A stretch of DNA of 64,000 bases from Rotaria sp. Silwood1 (Eukaryota > Rotifera > Eurotatoria > Philodinida > Philodinidae). Position 1 is the stretch's first letter, and every line of letters starts with the position of its first letter. Below are positions 56,185 to 64,000 of the stretch, in pieces. The notes under the pieces were generated by a model. It searched no databases and was not told the DNA's origin. It saw only the letters and a list, made by a program, of their open reading frames with translations. The translations under genes were made by a program, and so were the position numbers. The DNA lies in the NCBI GenBank assembly GCA_905250075.1, contig CAJNOP010000064.1, positions 1 to 64,000 on the forward strand, in the 5' to 3' direction.

Positions 56185-59100
56185 TTATTCGAAAAAATTG
56201 TCAATAATAGATTCGAAAATTGAAGGATTGTATCGTATATACTTTTCTGGTTTTTGTGAAAAATTTTTGTGTGCAAATTTTGTATAATATGTTTTGAACA
56301 TGTCCAAAACATTTTTTTTACTTTCAGTTCGCAGATGATTACGTAACTGAACATCATCGATAATATATTCTTGATTTTGTTGACGAAGAGTATCGATAGC
56401 TGTATTCACCGTTGAAAAACTTGCTTTCAATTTATTTCGATCACATTCATTCAGCTAAATAAGAATAATAATAATTAAAAGAATAAAGATCAAAATTAAC
56501 TAACTAGACCGCTTGAGAGATGATTCATGTTGTCATAGTTTAACATTTCTTGAATAGCCATTCTGAGAGGTGTATAACTGAATAGAGAAGAACACGATGA
56601 GATATTTTATTTCTATGCATATATATATATATATATTACTGATCTTTAAGAAGTATATATTTGTGAGTGGTTTTTGTAATAAACACAGACAATTTCTCTT
56701 CTTATTGCTAAACTAGAAAACTTGTGTTTGCTTTCATGAACGTTTGACAATTTTCAGTTGAAATGAAAACTTAAAGTCTAATCTATCTAGTTCGACCTTG
56801 AATATGAGGATAAAAATTCTTCAAATTCTGTGCTCTTTATTAATTGAAAAGTGTCCGTTTAGGAAAATACTTAGCATATTATACCATTTCAAAAACATTT
56901 TTACATTTGTTTGCATACTGTCTTCTAATTGTGATTTGAGACTTGGTTCCATTGTGTTAATCATCATCAACAAAGACGAACTAAATAATAGATAAAACGA
57001 GGATAGAATTAGATAAAGCAGATTATCCTGCTACCTTTGTAGTCGGTTGAGAAGATAATTGGTATTATTAAGAAGGAATATTGCTCGTGTAGTTTTATCG
57101 TTATGTGGAATATACATTTCTATCTTTGTCGAAATAGTCGCGCGAAGTGTTTGAATTAAATCGGCTGAAATATGTGTGAAGAGACAATGCGAAATAGAAA
57201 AATTCAACACTTACTAAAGAAACTTCTCAAATTGAGATGACATTTCTCTAGAGACAATAAAACAATACCAGGCATGAATTAAAACTCAAAATCAGTGTAT
57301 ATAAAATATAAAGAAATATATTTTACTTGGTTTTTTTTCGTCATTACTGAATTTGATAGTATTAATTATCTCTTCGTAGTCACGAAGCCCTTCCATAAAA
57401 CTTAATACATTTAACGTTAATGGATGTACACGGCCACCTTGACTTAGTTCTGATGAATCGTTTCGAACCTCTTCCAATATCATGCGTAGGCATTCATTGA
57501 TCTACAAGTATATTAGAATAATGAAATGCCGAATGAATCGCTTACTGAATGTTCGAATATGGCGGAGAGTGCGCTATCGAATTGATATTCAGGTGCTAGA
57601 TCATTTTCCTAAACGAGAGAAAAGGTCCTATGTTAGTGTTCAAGAACACCGTTCATGTTCATTTTCTTTATAGATGAATCAAAATATAGTTGACTTGTAG
57701 TCAATTATATTTGATCCAGATATACCGATACTATTTACTCAATAGTTTATCTCACTTGGTAGAGTTTGATAAAAACAGCTTTAGATTTACGAAACCATTG
57801 AATAATTGATAGAAGACCGTAAAAAGCAAATTTTCCGCTGTCGATTTTATGCGGTAATTGCTCGATAGCTTTACATAACTCTTGTGCCTCTTCGTGAATA
57901 TATGCCAGTGGTAATTCGGCTAATTTGATGAAGACTAATGATTTTAATTCATTTGAAAAAGTATAGAAAAGCAAGTCCAAATCGCGTGATAGAAGTATAA
58001 CAAAAGCATCGAGTAAAAACTTATAATTGTTTGTTTCCAGATCACTGCTAAAACGTCCTGATGACGATAAATTATTGTCAGCATGATCATTGTATGCTCC
58101 CATTTCCGGTAACGCTAAGGTATTTTTCGATGGAGAGCTTTTACCATCGAACACAGGTGAACGCGCAAAACGATTTCCTATTCCACTAATGAAAATAACG
58201 CAAAAAGAAACTACATAAAATATTTTAAAAAAATACATAAATTTACTGGATTGTTGTTTTGAGTTTTCCTCGTAATAAGTCCGAACAGTATGAAGCTCGA
58301 CGTGAAGATGCATGAGAACGAATGCTGGTCATATAGACCGATGCACGTCGCGTACAATTTCGTTGTAGGTGTTCAGCTAGCCTTAAACAAGGAAAATATG
58401 TAACTGTAGAATATAAGAGTACATACAATTTAAGAGAAGTGCAGCTCATGGTGCCTCTCTTCGAAGCATAAGAATTAATAAGACCCTGTTGAAATCCATG
58501 CTCTTCAAACCAATCGAAGATAATGCGAAATATACCTAGTTCGGACACTGTAATGAAATATAGTTTTCTAGAATATGGTTTTCAAATTCTCTAACTTTGC
58601 ATGTTTTCAGTATTCATTGATATTAATGATGTTGACCGGCATAATTCAAGCAATTCATCGGGTAATATTGATTTAGTATATCGCATGATAACTTCGTCAC
58701 ATGCTTCGATAAGTTTTTGTAGTCCAATACCATATAAAGCGATTAAACGTTTTTGCTCATCGACGACAGCTATGCGTTTAAAATACATAATAGCATCATT
58801 CAGTCGGTCCAACTGGACAAAATAGCCAACTAAATTGTCATTTGGTCCTGAAGTTATCGTTGAATATAAATCATTATAAATATCACAATAACCAAACACA
58901 GAGGCGGTAAGTGAATTCTTAGATTCTCCATTGATTACCAGACGCCATAAGTTACGTTTGGCTTGTTTCACAGGTACAATCAGTTCGACTATTAATTGAA
59001 GTTGCCGATTAACATTGTCTAATTCTGCTGTAGCATGATTGGTTCGCATATCTGGTTGTGACAACGACTTGCGTCGTAAGGCTGGATTGCACTTTTCCTA

Positions 59101-59444
59101 TTCAGTAGAGTGTATATTATACGTGATGCTATTCAGGCTGATTGAATAATCAATAAGGCCGAATGATAAACAGAGAACAACAAGTTTTATTAATATTTTT
59201 TATAGAAACCTTCTTAAAGCTGTTTATATTGATTGAGAAACGTGCCATTATATGTTTACTATTATGATGAATACTTCGACTGTATTTACTTTTTCATTTT
59301 ATCTCAAAGAAATCTATATCAATCAGTCGTGATACAAATCTCTCATAAGAAAAAGTTCATTTCTTAAAGGATTCTACTTTTTTTTACCTGTCGTAGTTGT
59401 GATTGCCAAGCTCGTTCACCGTACATGTGATAGACACCTTCCAT
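56185..59444 (-). CDS. EXOC7: Exocyst subunit EXO70, 11 coding exons
   Basis: Exocyst component that binds plasma-membrane PI(4,5)P2 and helps tether secretory vesicles. Exons: 59444-59388, 59097-58596, 58547-58427, 58381-58247, 58185-57756, 57608-57546, 57501-57327, 57164-57035, 56980-56885, 56577-56505 and 56454-56185. All ten GT..AG introns keep frame, giving 683 aa. An in-frame TGA 15 bp upstream of the ATG and an acceptor-like TTTTTCAG just before it suggest a 5'-UTR intron. EXO70 landmarks in order: N-terminal helical/coil region with LDNVNRQLQ and YFKRIAVVDEQ, GRVHPLTLNVLSFMEGL, RAIFLLNNTNYLLNRL (compare AIFLHNNYNY of mammals), and C-terminal QKPEKYIRYNPSIFESIID, the conserved membrane-binding end. 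Length and complete domain order suggest a functional gene. Only the extreme N-terminus is uncertain. Confidence 0.93.
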
Positions 59445-60066
59445 AAAGACACTTATTCAATAGCTATCTGAAAAATTGCAATGAATATGACGTTATTAGA
59501 AATTATGAACAATATGATATAGACGAATTAATCATTTAATGAAGAGTTTTACAATCATAACTTGATGCAATCATTACTGCGAATTATTTAGGAAGAGAAT
59601 TTTGTTCGAACGACTTCCATTACCTGAAACATTTCTTCCTGAAAAACTGATTCGTTTACGTACGTGTTAATATACTGTTATGGCTGTCGTTAGTTTTTTA
59701 TATGCATTCTTAATGTTTGAAATGAATATTTTTATATAACTATTAAGGATTGCAGGCTGAAAGCAGAATGATTCATCGTGATTCTCGGCGTTGATTTATT
59801 AAGAAACTAAATATATGCTGGTTCTGTGTATATGTATAAGAGAAAAATTTCAAGCGAAAAAAAAGAATTACTTCCGCAAGTATAAGCATAGCTCTTTACA
59901 TTCTGTTTCTTTCTACGTTCTATTCGATTTTCAAATAGGAGACGACATGATGCTATTCTAACCAAAGTAAAATACTTCAATTTGTAATCATGAAATATTT
60001 GTTAAAACTGTCACAATACAAACTCTCTAGTAGAAAGTACTGTGAGCCGAATAAGTGCTACAATTT
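59445..60066. other. Intergenic, upstream of EXO70
   Basis: Contains the likely 5'-UTR acceptor next to the EXO70 start. Otherwise no gene seen. Confidence 0.45.
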
Positions 60067-60120
60067 ATGGGTGTGAGTATCGACGTTGGTGTTAGAAAAG
60101 GCAACACTAGCATACACACC
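60067..60120. repeat. Decayed TGTGGG-type inverted repeat
   Basis: tatgggtgtgagtatcgacg at the left is followed by cactagcatacacacc at the right. The order is G-rich then C-rich, as in the better preserved hairpins, with few intact units. Confidence 0.4.
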
Positions 60121-60460
60121 TTGTCGGTAAGAATCATACGGGCTAATTTACGAATTGAAACTAATGAAATCATTTTCATACAACAATTCGATTAATCTTG
60201 GAGTAACATCATAGATAGATTAACGATGTCAAATGTAAAAAAACAAATGGACTGGACATGTTCATTGAATGATGGTTGAATAATTCTATTGAGAAGATTT
60301 GATATAGCAACTGTTGGACCATTTATCGGTGAAATAATAAGTCACAATGGTATTCTTTGTTTATGACATTTTCAGACATCATCATTCTATGTTGTCATTG
60401 TGTAACTTGTTTTATTTTGAATGAAGATCATTCAAAAGATGTGTTACTTTAAAAAATATT
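60121..60460. other. Intergenic, no gene seen
   Basis: AT-rich; nothing supportable. Confidence 0.45.
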
Positions 60461-60470
60461 TCTTCCCAGC

Positions 60471-61161
60471 AGAGCTCCGAATGGAATGGGATGGGAAGAA
60501 GAATTCGTCCCAAGGGATCCCATGGGACAAATCATATTATAAAAAGACTTTCTGAAAATTTAGAGCCGATTTCTGTGGCTTCTTCATTCAATTACCGTAG
60601 CTCTCTCCATACGTCTAGATTTAGACCAGTTGTTTATTTGATATTAAATTTTGTATACTAATCATATATACGTATATTCGAATGGATCCTGATTTTTATA
60701 AAATCATTTTAGACTTAATAAAAAAAATCTGCCTTTTAGATTTAAGAAGCTCTTTCGTTAAAGTGTTTTTTTATTCATGCAATCAGTAGCTACGCGACAG
60801 TCTTTTAAGAATATACGCTATTATTGAATATAGAACTTTGTCAATACAGTTTTAGGTCTTTTTATGCGCCTGGAAAATAGATTGAAACATTTTTTTTATG
60901 AAAAATAGTAGAAAAAACCAGTAACGAAAGTATTTGTTTTGAAGGAATAAGATCAACAATCAGAATATAGTAAATTCTATTATTCAGTACTGGCATAAAG
61001 TACTGGCTGAAGCCATATTTCAACCAAAAAAGATCGGATTTTTTCATAATAAAGAGAAGAAAAACTCCCATATGACCACAAAATCGCCCCATCCCATCAT
61101 TCCTAACTAAAAAAAATTTCGTCTCATGGGATCGGATTGTTCCATCACATTCGGAGCTCTT
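60471..61161. mobile_element. Non-autonomous DNA transposon, 10-bp target duplication
   Basis: The 691-bp unit starts AGAGCTCCGAATGGAATGG, and the reverse complement of its right end starts AGAGCTCCGAATGTGATGG. Both sides are flanked by TCTTCCCAGC (60461-60470 and 61162-61171), a 10-bp direct repeat. Similar inverted blocks around GATCCCATG(G/A)GAC lie further in. No transposase frame is present; the open frame at 60862-61092 (-) is not recognisable. A 9-11 bp duplication fits Mutator-like elements best, but the TIR is not diagnostic. Confidence 0.87.
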
Positions 61162-61171
61162 CTTCCCAGCA

Positions 61172-61543
61172 ATTAGATAATAATTCTATATAAACACGTG
61201 GTTTTTGAAAGATAGTCTTATGCTTTCATGTGATTAACATATGAATGGCTAATATGAAAAACAGAGCTTTTGTCTGTACGTTGAAGTGTAAGGTCTGATT
61301 TAATTAATTTAAATCACTATAGTCATAACTCAGCTTTTCACAGAATTACTGAAAGCTATCTTGATCGATATTGGATTTGATGTGTGTGGACTGTGCTGGA
61401 CTTTTTGTGGTGCCCATGCAATGGTAAATTCCGCTTTTCAGGAAATTCAAATAAAGTGGCTATAGGAGAAATTTCATGGAAATTTAATCGAATGCTTTTA
61501 AGGATAATCATAGAAAACTCGTCTCATTAAAAAAGAATGTAGA
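61172..61543. other. Intergenic, no gene seen
   Basis: AT-rich; nothing supportable. Confidence 0.45.
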
Positions 61544-61612
61544 AGGGTGTGGGTGTGGGTGTCTATCGTCTCTTAAACGATGCTCACACTCACACTCATA
61601 CCCACACCCTCC
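61544..61612. repeat. Telomere-like TGTGGG/CCCACA inverted repeat
   Basis: The G arm agggtgtgggtgtgggtgtc (61544-61563) and the C arm of about 30 bp (ctcatacccacaccct at its end, 61612) flank a 20-bp loop. The outermost AGGGTGTGGGT pairs exactly with ACCCACACCCT. Confidence 0.8.
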
Positions 61613-63654
61613 TCTTCGATGACAATGAAAGCCACAGAAAAACTTTGAGAGTCTAGAAAAAAAAAAGTCATTTCCAGAAACTTTTAATGGACTACCTGAG
61701 TTTCAAAAATTTGGATACAAACAATTTTCAATCGCATGAGAAAGAATCAACAGATACTTATATTTCGAAGTTAGACCATTGAATGAGAATATGTTTAGTA
61801 TATGTTTTTCATATCATGAAGTTTCCAGCAGTAAGCAGAATCAAGATGCTAAAAACTCATTGTCCTGATTTTGCTATTCTTATTAATTTTTGAAATATGG
61901 AAAAGTACTTTTTTGAATCACAACTAGCTGAAAGTATGCTCTATTAATGTAAAGAGAAATTTACAAAAAGTCTATCGTGAAAAAAAATTAAAAAGAGAAT
62001 TATCAAAATTCTAGCGAACTGATTGAATTACCACAAGATAAATAATTCGAATTTATAAGACAATCTAGGTGGCATAGTTTAAATCACTCCAACAGAAACC
62101 ACTTCTATCTTATTTCATCACCCCCTTGCTTATCTCTAACACATCGTTCTTAATTTGAAAAAATATGTAACTTGATAGCCCAGAATGTCTTCTATAGGAT
62201 GAAAAGTGCAGAATTTCAGATTAAAAGAAAATAAACCTAAGAATGTTATAAAATATAAATGTTTATTTCTCTATACAATAAGGATTTATTCAACATTTTT
62301 GTGTGAATAAATCACATATTCAGCGCAGCTGATCACATCTACGGTGATCATCGTGTATGTATTTGATGAATCGATAGTAAAAGGAAAATTTTCCAGAAAA
62401 TTCCAGAAAATTTTTCTGCTTTTCAAAATATATATGACTCGTAAATTTTTGTCTAATAATTCCAAACTAAATACTGTAACATAAAAAGAAGAACGATAGG
62501 ATGATAAATTTTAGTTCCGTTTATTTATTATATAAAAGTTCGTATAAGACGAGAAAATCCAAGAACAAGGATTTATAACAATATGAACAAGTGTTTAAAG
62601 TATCAATAAATAGGATTTTCAGAAAGAAGTGCATGATCGTTGTAGAGAAATCAGTAGTTATTATTTAAATCAATTGATGTCAGCTCAGAATTTAATTCAT
62701 TCAGATGTAACATAAGAAAATGAAACGTTCTAGTGAAGATTAAAAAACGAATGACAGAGAGTTGGTCTTGAAATGTTATCCTCGCATTTTGCACGCATGA
62801 TTTCTACTATTCATTTCTTGGGGTTATCGTGAGAGAAAGTGACAGTTTCTTATTCGTACGTCGAGGATTCTATTAAAGAAAATAAGTGAATGAATACATA
62901 AATGCTTTGTTTTGCATCGTGTTACAACAAGAAAAATTTCGATGGAGCTATGTTAATCGCGTACATGGCTACAATCGTAATTAATGCTGATATCTTACAT
63001 CAAATGTAGGATCGAACAAAATTAAGCAAATAAATCAACGGAAATAGAAATATAAAAGTCTAGAGTCTTCGTTAATCTCTGTTTTATGGGTGAAATATTA
63101 AAGGGTATTTTTTCTAGTGAAAGGCTATTCTAATTAGTAGTGCATTGCACACACTTGTCATCAAGCTAGAAGCGAATGGTATAACTGATCATGATTGGAG
63201 TGTGGTTGTGAGATGTGTGAATATTTGGCTTCGCGGATGAACAGAAAAACTACATCCACGTCCGAAGATTTCTCGTAAATTTATGCGTTTTGAAAATATT
63301 TTCATTTGACGTAGCCGACATCATGTTAGATCTGGCCTGTAGCACCATCTATTTATCGTGTTTTGTAATTTATCGATTTTCTAATCCAATCCCAGTTGTT
63401 ATTTAACAAAAAATGATAATATTTGCCTCATTTTCGCAAATTCCAATACAAATACATCTTTTACAAACGAAAGTTTGATTATTGTATCAATATCTTGTTC
63501 AGATGGGTAAGCTGTTAGTAATGTTTGTCTGTTGAATTCTACTTCGAGCATAAGCACATTATCATAAATACATGTTGATCGATGGTTTTTACCTTTCTTA
63601 AATTGATTCTCGATATTTCTCTCCTAATGATTTGTCTTTCTTTATTTAGAAACC
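61613..63654. other. Intergenic with one decayed GT/CA hairpin
   Basis: Around 63197-63265 a G/T-rich segment (ggagtgtggttgtgagatgt) precedes a short CA-rich one (actacatccacgtcc), probably another eroded TGTGGG-type hairpin. No gene seen before the small ORF at 63655. Confidence 0.45.
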
Positions 63655-63921
63655 ATGCATGATCAATCGAAAATAATCACTTTTGAATATAAGAAAAATG
63701 AAAAATCGTTCAAAGTGCATAAAAAACTTCCATATGAAAATCTCCTTCATGTTGTCAAAATTAATTTTGGGCTTCCTGATGACACAGCAATAGTACTTTT
63801 TGATCCTGTCGCAAACTGTTGTATTGCACCTTTAACAATAACTGATCTATGGGCTTGGAACGATAGAGAAATTCCGAAGTATCGTCTAATCGTTCGTAGT
63901 GAAACGAGTAAAAGTAAATAA
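63655..63921 (+). CDS. Small protein of unknown function, possible beta-grasp fold
   Basis: An 88-aa ORF with ATG at 63655, directly after an acceptor-like TTTCTTTATTTAG, so a non-coding first exon is likely. The pattern of two short strands (IITFEYKKNEKSFKVHK), a helix (YENLLHVVKINFGL) and further strands (TAIVLFDPVANCCIAP, PKYRLIVRSE) resembles ubiquitin-like, PB1 or CIDE-N beta-grasp domains. This is an inference from residue pattern, not a family match. A TAA follows at 63919-63921. No neighbour gives functional context, as the window ends 79 bp later. Confidence 0.55.
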   Translation: MHDQSKIITFEYKKNEKSFKVHKKLPYENLLHVVKINFGLPDDTAIVLFDPVANCCIAPLTITDLWAWNDREIPKYRLIVRSETSKSK

Positions 63922-64000
63922 ACTTTCTGTGTTCGATTACCAATACTGGTTACACGTCCTTCATTTTTGAGATTACTTGTTGACAAATGATTCTAACAAG

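Noticed and set aside
57482-57673. Plus-strand ORF over the EXO70 gene
   Set aside because: Antisense shadow of EXO70 exons 6-7 and their introns.
1-64000. tRNA, rRNA, snRNA genes or CRISPR arrays
   Set aside because: No T-loop/anticodon arrangement, rRNA segment or regularly spaced repeat array was recognised by eye; short RNA genes could still be missed.

Overview
This window is AT-rich animal nuclear DNA, most likely from a bdelloid rotifer. The gene complement is metazoan: EXO70, TMEM120, a type IV-like diacylglycerol kinase, purple acid phosphatase, rhodopsin-like GPCRs, a makorin-like RING protein and an Mx/dynamin GTPase. Most introns are 44-65 bp with GT..AG ends. Several places carry degenerate arrays of TGTGGG, the telomeric hexamer reported for bdelloids. 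Low gene density and many small DNA transposons suggest a TE-rich, Rotaria-like genome, but genus cannot be settled from sequence alone. Two 100-N scaffold gaps lie at 15828-15927 and 30210-30309.

Layout. 11-883: truncated Mutator-like transposase. 1701-2606 (-): intronless tandem-rhodanese sulfurtransferase. 3164-8750: transposon-derived and simple-repeat DNA, with a palindromic element, a 695-bp TIR element holding a 157-bp duplication, and several TGTGGG/CCCACA hairpins. 9112-11344 (-): Mx/dynamin-like GTPase in five exons with an in-frame stop. 16288-17398 (+): two-exon GPCR. 21072-21795 (-): RING plus CCCH protein. 22143-24004: intact non-autonomous hAT-type element with an 8-bp target duplication. 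25142-27024 (+): secreted purple acid phosphatase. 28177-29148 (-): intronless GPCR. 29800-30209 (-): GNAT acetyltransferase cut off by a gap, with a second hAT copy just beyond it. 36119-39812 (+): diacylglycerol kinase. 40946-42226 (-): TMEM120. 45335-50634 (-): an unplaced spliced fragment, three tandem P-loop GTPase paralogues (one dead) and a TRAFD1/XAF1-like zinc-finger gene with an in-frame stop. 54072-54848 (-): compact aspartyl protease with two DTG motifs. 56185-59444 (-): EXO70, reconstructed here as 11 coding exons in continuous frame. 63655-63921 (+): small unknown protein.

The genes do not form one pathway. Housekeeping membrane-traffic and lipid-signalling genes (EXO70, DGK, TMEM120) alternate with families often tied to innate immunity in other animals (Mx-like, AIG1-like GTPases, TRAFD1/XAF1-like). 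The three loci with clear coding lesions are all in that second group, which suggests birth-and-death turnover. The most unusual structural signal is the dispersed set of telomere-like hairpins, always G-arm then C-arm, the geometry expected of head-to-head telomere joins.
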